This document shows positions 7,671 to 15,508 of a stretch of 16,571 nucleotides of DNA, in pieces. Location: assembly GCA_031288815.1 (NCBI GenBank), contig JAITQR010000332.1, forward strand, positions 1-16,571, in the 5' to 3' direction. A program made the position numbers and the translations under genes. The notes under the pieces were generated by a model, which searched no databases, had not been told where the DNA came from, and saw only the letters and a list, made by a program, of their open reading frames with translations. Every line of letters starts with the position of its first letter. Within the stretch, counting starts at the first letter, position 1. This DNA comes from Treponema sp. Lineage in GTDB: Bacteria; Spirochaetota; Spirochaetia; Treponematales; Breznakiellaceae.

Positions 7671-9146
7671 TTGAAATACAACGTCCTTTTAGTTACCACC
7701 GACTCCCAGCGGACCGACACCCTGGGCTGCATGGGTTCGTCTTTCGCCTGTTCGCCGAATATCGACGCCCTTGCGTCCCGGGGGCTTCTCTTTACCCAGG
7801 CCCACAGCGCCTCTCCGGTCTGCATGCCCGCCCGCTGTTCAATGATAAGCGGTCTCCACGCCCCTCTGCACGGCTGTACCGAAAACGGCCTCAAGCGGCG
7901 GACGGATATTCCCGTTTTTACCGATGTTCTTAAAGACGCGGGCTACACCACGATTATGGCGGGGAAGTGCCACTTCGGGCCCCTGCCCGCCTCCTTTGAC
8001 GCCGCGTACACCGTTAACGGCGAGAAAGGCTCCGACTCGGATGACTGTTTCGCGGAGGAACTGCGCCGCCGGGGCTACAGCCGTTCTTCGGCTCACCCCA
8101 ACCCGGTACCGGAGCAAGACTGTCTGGAATCAATGATCGTGGATAAAACCATCGAGTCCATGAAAGCCGCCCTTAAAACCGGGAAACCCTTCTTCGCCTG
8201 GTGTTCCCTTTTAAGCCCCCATTCCCCGCTGGATCCCCCCGGACGCTGGCTGAGGGATAGTATCTTTAAGGGGGAGATTCCCGATCCGGTTTACAAAAAC
8301 CGGGAATGGGAAAAGCTGCCCGCCACGGTCAAAAGGTTCTGCGGCATTCCGAATCCCGAACAGCATGGCCTCGAAGCGCCTCAAAACCTGCTCGAAGCCA
8401 GGGGCAACGTTGCCGATAATCTTGGAACGGCGGAAATGCGGGAACACAACGAACTCTACTACCGTTCCGCCGCCTACGTGGATTCCCTGGTGGGAAGGCT
8501 GACGGGTTTTCTCGACGATTCCGGCCTCCGGGAGAATACCCTGGTTATTTTTACCTCGGATCACGGGATACAGAATTTCGATCACGGCTTTAACGACAAG
8601 CACAACTACTACGATCAGAGCCTCCGGGTACCGTTTATCATGAGCCTTCCGGGGGCGCTGCCGGAAAACGAACAGCGGGGCTTCGCGTCCCACGTTGATC
8701 TGGCTTCCACCATCGCCGCCGCCGCGGGGACGGCCTGTGACTTCGCCAACGGCCTCGATCTTTTTACGCCCCTCCTCCGGCGGGAGGAGGGGCCCCGGCG
8801 TTTCGCCGTCGCGTCGCTGTACGGTTCCCTCGCCCTGGTTACCGAAAGGTGGAAACTGGAATACTACTACTTTGACGATCAAATACGCCTCTTTGACCGC
8901 CTGAGGGATCCGGGAGAGGAAAACGATCTGTCCGGAAACGGGGATTTTTCCGAACCCGGGGCTTTTCTCTGCCGGGCCCTTCTGTCCTGGCGGGCCGGCC
9001 TGGCGGACATAAGGGAAATTCAGCGAAACACCGGCCCCGGCGGCCCGGTAGCGAGGCGGGTGATAAACGATATAAAATCCCGCAAAGGCCCGGACAACGA
9101 GATCCGCCTGGGAGAACTGCTGGATCGTTCTTTAAAATTTATCTAA
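7671..9146 (+). CDS. Sulfatase 2 (CxPAR-type formylglycine sulfatase)
   Basis: A 491-residue sulfatase. The TTG start at 7671 is supported by GGAG at 7661-7664, a TGA in frame immediately upstream, and the fold beginning at once (YNVLLVTTD). The catalytic signature is CMPARCSMISG with C51 as the formylglycine site. Other active-site motifs are GKCHF (K99, H101), PHSPLDPP, and SDHGIQNFDHGFNDKH (D297, H298, K310, H311) followed by the family segment RVPFIM. It shares CxPARCS and GKCHF with sulfatase 3, but sulfatase 1 has CCPSR and GKWHL, so 2 and 3 look like members of one subfamily. No signal peptide is visible, so it is predicted cytoplasmic. Its stop codon lies within the strong ribosome site of the next gene. 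A very GC-rich coding hairpin sits at 8768-8793. Confidence 0.9.
   Translation: MKYNVLLVTTDSQRTDTLGCMGSSFACSPNIDALASRGLLFTQAHSASPVCMPARCSMISGLHAPLHGCTENGLKRRTDIPVFTDVLKDAGYTTIMAGKCHFGPLPASFDAAYTVNGEKGSDSDDCFAEELRRRGYSRSSAHPNPVPEQDCLESMIVDKTIESMKAALKTGKPFFAWCSLLSPHSPLDPPGRWLRDSIFKGEIPDPVYKNREWEKLPATVKRFCGIPNPEQHGLEAPQNLLEARGNVADNLGTAEMREHNELYYRSAAYVDSLVGRLTGFLDDSGLRENTLVIFTSDHGIQNFDHGFNDKHNYYDQSLRVPFIMSLPGALPENEQRGFASHVDLASTIAAAAGTACDFANGLDLFTPLLRREEGPRRFAVASLYGSLALVTERWKLEYYYFDDQIRLFDRLRDPGEENDLSGNGDFSEPGAFLCRALLSWRAGLADIREIQRNTGPGGPVARRVINDIKSRKGPDNEIRLGELLDRSLKFI
8768..8793 (+). other. Very stable GC hairpin inside the sulfatase 2 coding sequence
   Basis: GCCCCTCCTCC (8768-8778) and GGAGGAGGGGC (8783-8793) pair perfectly over 11 bases around GGCG. 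A second small hairpin (8796-8808) follows. The right arm contains Shine-Dalgarno-like GGAGG. Function is unknown; it may be a by-product of GC-rich codon choice. Confidence 0.5.
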
Positions 9147-9151
9147 GGAGG
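9144..9151 (+). promoter_or_regulatory. Consensus Shine-Dalgarno site for the GtaA-like gene
   Basis: TAAGGAGG, a full anti-16S match, lies 6 bases before ATG 9158 and contains the TAA stop of sulfatase 2. It is the strongest ribosome site in the operon and predicts high, coupled translation of the GtaA-like protein. Confidence 0.7.
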
Positions 9152-9157
9152 GTTTAT

Positions 9158-11185
9158 ATGTTTCTATCCGACACGCGGGGCTATGAAAGGGAAGCGGGCG
9201 TACCTTCCACGCCGCTTATAACCAACGATCCCTATTTTTCAGTCTGGTCTCCCGGCCCTCTGCTCAACGGCGATGACACCTGTAACTGGACAGGGGCCTC
9301 CAAAAGGATACGGGGAACGGCGTTAATCGACGGCGTTCCCTTCTGTTTTTTAGGGAAACCGGAAGGCATGGCGGAGCTTCCCCAGACCGGCGCCGGTATC
9401 AGCCCCACTTCCTCGCGCTACCTCTTTGAGGGCGCGGGAATCCGGCTGGGGCTAAACTTTACCAGCCCGCTCCTTTTAAGCGATTTGGATCTGGTTTCCC
9501 GGCCCCTGTCCTATATCTCATTCCAGGTTCTGTCCCTGGACGGAAAGGAGCACGGGATCAGCCTTTCCCTGTCTTTTGACGAGGAACACTGCTACGACGG
9601 CGCGGCGCGGCAGGATCTGGGGGGTTTGGAATTCGCGCTTAAAAACTGTTACGCCGTCCGGATGGGGAAACAGAAACAGACGCCCCTTAACCATTCGGGC
9701 GACGATATCACGATTGACTGGGGCTACCTTTACCTCGCGGTTCCTGCGGGGACAGGTACGGTATCGTACTGTTCCGAAGGGGAACGGCATTGCCTGAAGG
9801 CGCTTTTTGAATTCCAGGCCGGCGGGGAGGCGCGGAATTTTTTCCTCGCCGCCGCCTATGACGACATCGCCTCGATTAATTATTTTGGCGATCTCCGCAA
9901 AGCGTATTGGGCCAGAAACGGAAAAACCATGCTGGCCGCCATAGTTGAGGCGATCGACGAGTATGGGGCCCTAACGGCCAAATGCGAGGTTTTTGACGCT
10001 TCCCTTGAGGCCGCCGCCGAAGAGGCGGGAGGAAAGGCCCTCAAAAAGATATGCGCCCTGGCCTACCGCCAGAGCATCGCCGCCCACAAACTCATTACGG
10101 ATCCCGCGGGGGATCCGGTGTTTATCTCCAAGGAGTGTTTTTCCAACGGCTGCGCGGCCACCGTGGATGTAAGCTACCCTTCCGTGCCCCTCTATCTCCT
10201 GTACAAACCGGAACTGGTCGTTGCCATGCTGCGGCCCATCTTCCGCTTTGCCCGCACGGCGGTCTGGAAATTCGATTTCGCGCCCCATGACGCGGGGCGC
10301 TACCCCTACGTTACCGGCCAGGTCTACGCCTACAAACACGCCGACGGCAAGCGCCGTTTTGAAAACGGCTACACCATTCCCGATATTTTTTCTTACCCCG
10401 AAACCCTGGACATCTACAACTTCAAGCGGCAGATGCCGGTGGAAGAATGCGGCAACATGCTGATCATGAGCGCCGCGGCGGCCCTGGCCCGCGGAAGCGC
10501 CGGTTTCGCAGAGCCCTACGCGGATCTTCTGGAGAAATGGTCCTCCTACCTGGTCAATTACGGTTCCGATCCGGGGGAACAGCTCTGTACCGATGATTTC
10601 GCCGGCCATCTTGCCCGCAACATTAATCTCGCGGCAAAGGCGATCATGGGCATAGAGGCCTGGTCGATCCTTCTCGGCATGATGGGAAGGCCCGGTGAAT
10701 CGGAATGGTACCACCGGAAGGCAAAGGAAATGGCCGCCGGCTGGCTGGAAAGGGCGGACCGGGGGGATCATACCGGTCTGGTCTTCGGGGAGGGGGAAGG
10801 CTGGAGCCTAAAGTACAATCTTATCTGGGATAAGCTTTTTGGGAGCGGCCTTTTTCCGGACCGGTTTTATGAGAACGAAATCGGGCATTACGTCAAAAAA
10901 CTAAATGAATACGGCACGCCCCTGGACAGCAGGAAAGACTACACCAAATCCGACTGGATCGCCTGGGCTGCCTCCATGGCTTTCGACAGAAACGATACGA
11001 TCAAACTTATTGAACCGGTGGCCCGCTTCCTTGGGGCGACCCCCGACAAGGTTCCCTTCAGCGACTGGTACGATACGGTTACGGGGAAAAAATGCGGGTT
11101 TCAGAACCGGACGGTTCAGGGCGGGCTTTTCATGCCCCTCCTGGCGGCTCAAGGCGGATTAAAGTATGTCCGCGAAGGGAGCTGA
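9158..11185 (+). CDS. GtaA/DUF4965-family protein (DUF4964-DUF5127-DUF4965-DUF1793 type)
   Basis: A 675-residue protein of the family named after fungal glutaminase A. The N-terminus has TPLITNDPYFSVWSPGPLL (18-36), the family's opening motif. FDFAPHDAGRYPYVTGQ (about 371-387), QLCTDDFAGHLARNINLA (about 474-491, then KAIMGIEAW) and SDWYDTVTGKKCGFQNRTVQ (about 636-655) match the helical core and C-terminal domain. The name rests on the Aspergillus enzyme; in bacteria these proteins often sit in glycan-use loci and the core resembles (alpha/alpha)6 glycoside hydrolases, so glutaminase activity should not be assumed. Many bacterial homologues are exported; this one has no signal peptide and is predicted cytoplasmic. 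It lies between two sulfatases, 3 bases before the third, so a role in dismantling the same imported substrate is likely (inference). Confidence 0.85.
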   Translation: MFLSDTRGYEREAGVPSTPLITNDPYFSVWSPGPLLNGDDTCNWTGASKRIRGTALIDGVPFCFLGKPEGMAELPQTGAGISPTSSRYLFEGAGIRLGLNFTSPLLLSDLDLVSRPLSYISFQVLSLDGKEHGISLSLSFDEEHCYDGAARQDLGGLEFALKNCYAVRMGKQKQTPLNHSGDDITIDWGYLYLAVPAGTGTVSYCSEGERHCLKALFEFQAGGEARNFFLAAAYDDIASINYFGDLRKAYWARNGKTMLAAIVEAIDEYGALTAKCEVFDASLEAAAEEAGGKALKKICALAYRQSIAAHKLITDPAGDPVFISKECFSNGCAATVDVSYPSVPLYLLYKPELVVAMLRPIFRFARTAVWKFDFAPHDAGRYPYVTGQVYAYKHADGKRRFENGYTIPDIFSYPETLDIYNFKRQMPVEECGNMLIMSAAAALARGSAGFAEPYADLLEKWSSYLVNYGSDPGEQLCTDDFAGHLARNINLAAKAIMGIEAWSILLGMMGRPGESEWYHRKAKEMAAGWLERADRGDHTGLVFGEGEGWSLKYNLIWDKLFGSGLFPDRFYENEIGHYVKKLNEYGTPLDSRKDYTKSDWIAWAASMAFDRNDTIKLIEPVARFLGATPDKVPFSDWYDTVTGKKCGFQNRTVQGGLFMPLLAAQGGLKYVREGS

Positions 11186-11188
11186 TCC

Positions 11189-12607
11189 ATGGGGCGGCCG
11201 GCTATCGTTTTAATAAGCTGCGATGAACTGCGGCGGGATACCTTGAGTTTCTACGGCAACCGCGCCATAGAAACGCCGAACATCGACGCCCTGGCGGGGG
11301 ACTCTTACGTGTACGACCAGTGCCATACCGTGAGTCCCTGGTGTCTTCCGGCGCGCTGTTCCATCCTTACCGGCCTCTACCCCCACCGGAGCGGGGCTTA
11401 CAGTAATTTCCGCAAGTGCCCCCTGGACGGGAATATCAAAAATCTCTTTAAGGAACTGAAAGCGGGGTCTTACCAGACGAGTCTCTTTGGCAAGTGCCAC
11501 TTTGCCCCGGTTCCCTACCGGGAAACAAAGCCGGATCGCACCCTGCCCTACGACGAATTCCGGGATTACTATGTAAGCCTCGGCCTGGATCACCTGGATC
11601 TTGAAGACGACAAGCAGGTTTCGGTGTGGTTCTTCGACGATTACGCCAAAGAACTTGAAAAAGCCGGCCTGCTCAAGGCCTACCGGGACAAGGTTTGGGA
11701 CAGATCGCTACAAAAGGTTTTCCCCTTCCCCGGGCCGCCTGAATGGCACCCCGATTTCTGGGTAGGGGAAAAGGCTGTTTCCTATATCAAAAACGCGGAC
11801 CACCGGCCGCTTTTCGCGTGGATCTCTTTTTCGGGCCCCCATTACCCCTTTGACGCTCCCGCCCCGTACCTGGACCGGGTGGACCGGGCCAAGCTCTGGC
11901 CCATGAAGCTGAAGGAAGGCGAACTTGCCGACCCCGGCCGCATACACCACAAGAGCTTTTACGGAGGGGGCAACATAGACGGCGCGGGCCAGGCGCCCGG
12001 CAGGGCGTGCGTGAATTTTACCGCCGATTACTGGGAACGGCTTCGCGTCAGTTACAACGCCAATGTGGCGCTTATTGACCATGAGGTGGGCAGGATCCTG
12101 GAAGCGGTAAAACAGCGCTACGGGGACAACGCGCTTATTATCTTTACCGCCGACCACGGCGAGATGCTGGGGAACCACGGTCTCTGGGGCAAGCACAACT
12201 GCGGCTACGACGAGGTCTGGCGTATCCCGCTCTTTGTAAGAGCCCCCGGAGGAGGAAAAACCGCGCGCCTTTCCTGCCTCGCCAATCTTACGGATCTGCT
12301 TCCCACCTGCCTTGACGCCGCGGGGCTTCCCCCCATCGAATGCGACGGGGAAAGCCTCCTGAAAAACAATGGCCTGTGCGGCAGGGATGTTAGCTTCGGG
12401 GAAGGGGAAGGTTACATAGCGGTAACCGACGGCAGGTACAAGTACATCCATGTACAGAAAAAAGAGGAAAGATACCGGGAACTTCTTGACCGGATCGCGG
12501 ACCCGGAGGAATTTACCAACTTCGCCGCCGATCCTTCCTACGCCGGAACCATGGCCCGGCTTAGGGAAAAGATCATCGAACACTTTATGCCCAAGGTGCT
12601 GCCCTAG
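11189..12607 (+). CDS. Sulfatase 3 (CxPAR-type formylglycine sulfatase)
   Basis: A 472-residue sulfatase with the signature CLPARCSILTGLYPHRSG, catalytic C52, plus GKCHF (K102, H104), GPHYPFDAP and TADHGEMLGNHGLWGKH (D322, H323, K335, H336). The N-terminal metal-site strand reads ISCDELRRDTLSFYGN. Motifs tie it to sulfatase 2 rather than sulfatase 1; it may act on a different sulfate position of the same glycan. It begins 3 bases after the GtaA-like gene, with AAGGGAG (11175-11181) inside the end of that gene as ribosome site. There is no signal peptide, so it is predicted cytoplasmic. It is the last gene of the operon, convergent with the bacteriohemerythrin gene 57 bases downstream. Confidence 0.92.
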   Translation: MGRPAIVLISCDELRRDTLSFYGNRAIETPNIDALAGDSYVYDQCHTVSPWCLPARCSILTGLYPHRSGAYSNFRKCPLDGNIKNLFKELKAGSYQTSLFGKCHFAPVPYRETKPDRTLPYDEFRDYYVSLGLDHLDLEDDKQVSVWFFDDYAKELEKAGLLKAYRDKVWDRSLQKVFPFPGPPEWHPDFWVGEKAVSYIKNADHRPLFAWISFSGPHYPFDAPAPYLDRVDRAKLWPMKLKEGELADPGRIHHKSFYGGGNIDGAGQAPGRACVNFTADYWERLRVSYNANVALIDHEVGRILEAVKQRYGDNALIIFTADHGEMLGNHGLWGKHNCGYDEVWRIPLFVRAPGGGKTARLSCLANLTDLLPTCLDAAGLPPIECDGESLLKNNGLCGRDVSFGEGEGYIAVTDGRYKYIHVQKKEERYRELLDRIADPEEFTNFAADPSYAGTMARLREKIIEHFMPKVLP

Positions 12608-12611
12608 CGGC

Positions 12612-12652
12612 CTTCGCGGGTGGATTTTTGGGGGTTTTACGCGCGAAGCGCG
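12612..12652. terminator. Inverted repeats between convergent genes, possible weak bidirectional terminator
   Basis: CTTCGCG (12612-12618) pairs with CGCGAAG (12642-12648) across a 23-base loop, and CGCGC-GAA-GCGCG (12640-12652) forms a tighter alternative hairpin. Neither is followed by a clear T-run in either direction, although the large loop contains T-rich stretches. Position between convergent stops is the main support. Confidence 0.25.
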
Positions 12653-12664
12653 GCAAACCGCCGG

Positions 12665-13159
12665 CTATTTGATAATTACCCGCTGGTCGGAATCCTTTTT
12701 AACCTGCATGGTCATTTTGCTGAGGGCGCCCTCTTTCTTGAGTTTTATGAGGTAAAGCCCCAGTTTCTTGTCGCAGACGCCCACATGGGCCAGGATCCAG
12801 TCCCTGAGGAACAGGACAAAGTCGTTGGAGCCGGTTTTCCGGCCTGCCTGGAAATCCTGCACCTGGCTCAGCACTTCCTTTACAAAGTCGGTGTGTTCCT
12901 TTTTGTGGGTCTTATACTCGGGGTAATTTATCCTTTCCATGATTTTTTCTTCGGTACTGAAGTGGTAGCCCACGTAGTCTACCGCGGCGCGGATGGCGCT
13001 CATAAAGGCGGCCTTGGAGCTCTCCCAGCCCATTACGCTGGCTGCGTGAAGCCGGTTAGTCAGGTTAATAAGTTCCTTGTGCTGATCATCCACAAGACGA
13101 ATACCTACTGAATAAGAATCGTGCCACTCAACTATCTGTTTCTTAGGGTCCATACTCAT
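12665..13159 (-). CDS. Bacteriohemerythrin
   Basis: A 164-residue single-domain diiron O2-binding protein, probably cytoplasmic. All seven iron ligands are present: H27 (DDQHKEL), H66 and E70 (HFSTEE), H85 and H89 (HKKEH), H125 and D130 (HVGVCDKKLG). The N-terminal EWHDSYSVGI motif is also typical. About 25 residues beyond the domain form a Lys-rich tail. The ATG at 13159 overlaps the stop of the upstream acyl-CoA synthetase as ATGA, which favours it over ATG 13153; AGGAAGG lies just upstream. Roles proposed for the family are O2 scavenging, storage or sensing; in an anaerobe, oxygen protection is likely. Why it is translationally coupled to an acyl-CoA synthetase is unclear. Confidence 0.93.
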   Translation of the reverse strand: MSMDPKKQIVEWHDSYSVGIRLVDDQHKELINLTNRLHAASVMGWESSKAAFMSAIRAAVDYVGYHFSTEEKIMERINYPEYKTHKKEHTDFVKEVLSQVQDFQAGRKTGSNDFVLFLRDWILAHVGVCDKKLGLYLIKLKKEGALSKMTMQVKKDSDQRVIIK

Positions 13160-14907
13160 TTCCTTCCTGTAGTCTGACCGGCGTCTCTGTTCCGGATCAC
13201 ATTGCGCTGGATCTTTCCGCTTATCGTTTTGGGAAGCTCCTCCACAAATTCCACTATCCGCGGGTATTTATACGGGGCGGTTACCCGTTTTACATGGTTC
13301 TGCAGCTCTTTCACCAGCTCCTCCGAGGGGCCGTATCCCCTGGCAAGGACAACCGTCGCCTTGACCACCTGCCCCCGAACCGGATCGGGGGCGGCGGTTA
13401 CCGCGCATTCCAGTACCGACGGGTGTTCCATCAGGGCGCTTTCCACCTCGAAAGGCCCGATACGGTAACCGGAACATTTTATCACATCATCGTTCCGGCC
13501 GACAAACCAGTAATACCCGTCCCCGTCATGCCAGGCCATATCCCCGGTACGGTAAACCCCGTCGTGCCACGCCGCCCGGGTGATCTCGTCGTCCTTCCAG
13601 TAACCGATAAAAAGTCCCGGAAGCTTCCCGGCCCCGAACATGCCGCCGGACTTTCCGGCTAAAGCGCCGGGCTTTCCGGTTAGAGTGCCGGGTTCCCCGG
13701 CGGCAGTGATGCTGATGTTCCCCACTATGCCGTCGTCGCAGGGCTGCCCCGCCTCGTCCAGCAGGTTGATGCCGAAAAGGGGAGCGGGTTTGCCCATGGA
13801 ACCGGGTTTTACCGGAAGCCACTTGAAACAGGCGCTCATCACCGAAGTCTCCGACTGGCCGAAACCTTCCCGAACCTCAAGGCCGGTAAGTTCCTTGATC
13901 CGGTAATATACCTCCGGGCTCAGGGGTTCCCCGGCCACGGAACTGTGTTCGATAAAGCTGAAATCCCAGCCGGAGAGGTCCTCCTTGATGAGAACCCGGA
14001 ATATCGTCGCCGGGGCGCAGAAGGTGGCGGGTCTCAGGCGCTGGAGGGCCGACAGGATTCCCTGGGGGGTGAATTTCTCCGTGTCGTAAGCCCCCACGGC
14101 GGCCCCGCAGATCCACTGGCCGTAGATCTTGCCCCAGGCAAACTTAGCCCAGCCGGAATCGGTCTGGGTCAGATGGACCTTGTTGTCCCGGACACACTGC
14201 CAGTATTTGGCGGTGACGATGTGTCCCAGGGGGAGGCTGTAGTTGTGCAGCACCATCTTGGGCATACCCGTGGTTCCGGAAGAAAAGTAGATCAGCATAG
14301 GGTCCATGGTGCGGGTATCCGCCGCGCCCCGGGGCCGGGGAAAGCTGTCGGGAGCCTTGGCAACCTCCTTCCGAAAGTCCAGAAAACCATTGGGTATGTC
14401 CTTTCCCACCACCGCCGTCCGCCGGATGGTCTTACACTCCGGCAGAGCCATGCGGACATTATCAATCAGTTCCTTATCGTCAACAGTGATCAGAAACTTC
14501 ACTTCCGCGATGTTACAGCGGTACACAATGTCCTTCCGGGTAAGCTGGTACGTGCCGGGGATGCAGATGGCGCCGATTTTCATCAGCGCCGTCATAAGGA
14601 TCCAGACCTGGGGGCGCTGCTTGAGGATCAGCATGACCACGTCCCCCTTGCGGACACCCAGGGACAGGAGAACATTGGCCGCCTTACCGCTCAGGCGCTT
14701 CATATCGGCGAAAGAGTAAGACTCCATGGCCCCGCTGTCATCGGTCCAGAGGAGGGCAAGTTTATCCGGCTGAATCCGGGCCCATTCGTCCACCACATCC
14801 CAGGCAAAGTTGAAGTCTTTCGGCACCTCGCAGCGGTAGTTGGCAAAAAAATCCTCGTAGCCGTCAAAATCCACCCGGGGACAGTACCGGCTTAAAATTT
14901 CGTCCAT
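13156..14907 (-). CDS. AMP-dependent acyl-CoA synthetase (acetyl/medium-chain acyl-CoA synthetase-like)
   Basis: A 583-residue ANL-superfamily adenylating enzyme: carboxylate + ATP + CoA to acyl-CoA + AMP + PPi. Motifs in order are FSSGTTGMPK (208-217, P-loop), EGFGQSET (347-354), YRTGDMAWHDGDGYYW (452-467), GRNDDVIKCSGYRIGPFEVE (470-489, hinge and A8) and SGKIQRN (563-569) with catalytic K565. Overall it resembles the acetyl-/medium-chain group rather than long-chain FadD; the acid is not predictable. ATG 14907 is chosen because AGGAAG lies 7 bases upstream and the family fold starts there; the frame stays open to 15237 but over the regulator gene. Residues 404-424 are an unusual insertion of three 7-residue repeats. 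It lies 17 bases after the XRE-cupin gene, its likely regulator, and overlaps the hemerythrin gene. Confidence 0.92.
   Translation of the reverse strand: MDEILSRYCPRVDFDGYEDFFANYRCEVPKDFNFAWDVVDEWARIQPDKLALLWTDDSGAMESYSFADMKRLSGKAANVLLSLGVRKGDVVMLILKQRPQVWILMTALMKIGAICIPGTYQLTRKDIVYRCNIAEVKFLITVDDKELIDNVRMALPECKTIRRTAVVGKDIPNGFLDFRKEVAKAPDSFPRPRGAADTRTMDPMLIYFSSGTTGMPKMVLHNYSLPLGHIVTAKYWQCVRDNKVHLTQTDSGWAKFAWGKIYGQWICGAAVGAYDTEKFTPQGILSALQRLRPATFCAPATIFRVLIKEDLSGWDFSFIEHSSVAGEPLSPEVYYRIKELTGLEVREGFGQSETSVMSACFKWLPVKPGSMGKPAPLFGINLLDEAGQPCDDGIVGNISITAAGEPGTLTGKPGALAGKSGGMFGAGKLPGLFIGYWKDDEITRAAWHDGVYRTGDMAWHDGDGYYWFVGRNDDVIKCSGYRIGPFEVESALMEHPSVLECAVTAAPDPVRGQVVKATVVLARGYGPSEELVKELQNHVKRVTAPYKYPRIVEFVEELPKTISGKIQRNVIRNRDAGQTTGRK
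13636..13698 (-). repeat. Three in-frame 21-bp tandem repeats in the acyl-CoA synthetase gene
   Basis: Units 13678-13698, 13657-13677 and 13636-13656 encode GEPGTLT, GKPGALA and GKSGGMF. On the + strand they share a GCCGGG/A-CTTTCC-like core at the same offset. The repeats lie between GNISIT and LPGLFIGYW, where related enzymes normally have only a short turn. Confidence 0.75.
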
Positions 14908-14924
14908 ACGGCAGCTTCCTGATC

Positions 14925-15473
14925 CTATTCCTGAATTATGGTGATAAACCGCGAAGCCACCCCCACGGCGCACTGGGCGTGGGGTATGCGGGCGTCGAAA
15001 TAGACGGAATCCCCGGCTGCCAGATCGTAATCCCGGCTGCCCACGGTCACCCGAACCTTCCCCTCCACCACGTAGTTGAACTCCTGGCCGGAATGGCGCA
15101 CCAGCGGGGCGGGTTCTTTTTCCGGATCCAGGAAAACCAGGAGGGGCTCCATGGTCCGGCCCTTGAAGTTGTAGGCCAGGCTGGAATACTCGTAACCCGG
15201 ATACCGTTCCACCTGTATGCCCTTGCCGGCGCGGCACACGCTGGCGGTCTCCATCCGGGGATCTTCACCGGTAAGCAGTACCGTGGTATCGGTGCCCAGG
15301 CGGTTGGAAATCTTGTAAAGAACGCTGATGGGAATATCCAGATCCCCGGACTCGTATTTTTCGTATATTTCCAGGGAAACGTCGATATCCCGGGCCATGT
15401 CAATGGCGCTTATTTCCATAATTTCCCGAAATTCCTTGATCCTGCCGGGAATCCGGCTCAGGTTATCCTCCAT
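14925..15473 (-). CDS. XRE-family transcriptional regulator with C-terminal cupin domain
   Basis: A 182-residue DNA-binding regulator. Residues about 9-67 form an XRE helix-turn-helix (RIKEFREIMEISAIDMARDI, YEKYESGDLDIPISVLYKIS). A cupin_2 sensor domain at about 108-180 contains HSGQEFNYVVEGKVRVTVG with H127 and E131, AAGDSVYFDARIPHAQ and H165, plausible metal or small-ligand residues. GGAGAG lies 7 bases before ATG 15473. It stands immediately upstream of the acyl-CoA synthetase on the same strand. XRE-cupin regulators are often found beside enzymes for a small-molecule ligand they sense, so it probably controls the synthetase and hemerythrin genes, and perhaps itself through the palindrome at 15520-15541. 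The effector is unknown. Confidence 0.9.
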   Translation of the reverse strand: MEDNLSRIPGRIKEFREIMEISAIDMARDIDVSLEIYEKYESGDLDIPISVLYKISNRLGTDTTVLLTGEDPRMETASVCRAGKGIQVERYPGYEYSSLAYNFKGRTMEPLLVFLDPEKEPAPLVRHSGQEFNYVVEGKVRVTVGSRDYDLAAGDSVYFDARIPHAQCAVGVASRFITIIQE

Positions 15474-15508
15474 ACATAGACTCTCCGGTTGAATTTCCTA
15501 ATGCAATA

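Noticed and set aside
12620..13111. Plus-strand open frame across the hemerythrin gene
   Set aside because: It is the antisense of the bacteriohemerythrin, whose seven iron ligands are all encoded on the minus strand.
14908..15237. 110-residue N-terminal extension of the acyl-CoA synthetase
   Set aside because: It lies over the XRE-cupin gene in another frame, has no domain signal, and a good ribosome site precedes ATG 14907.
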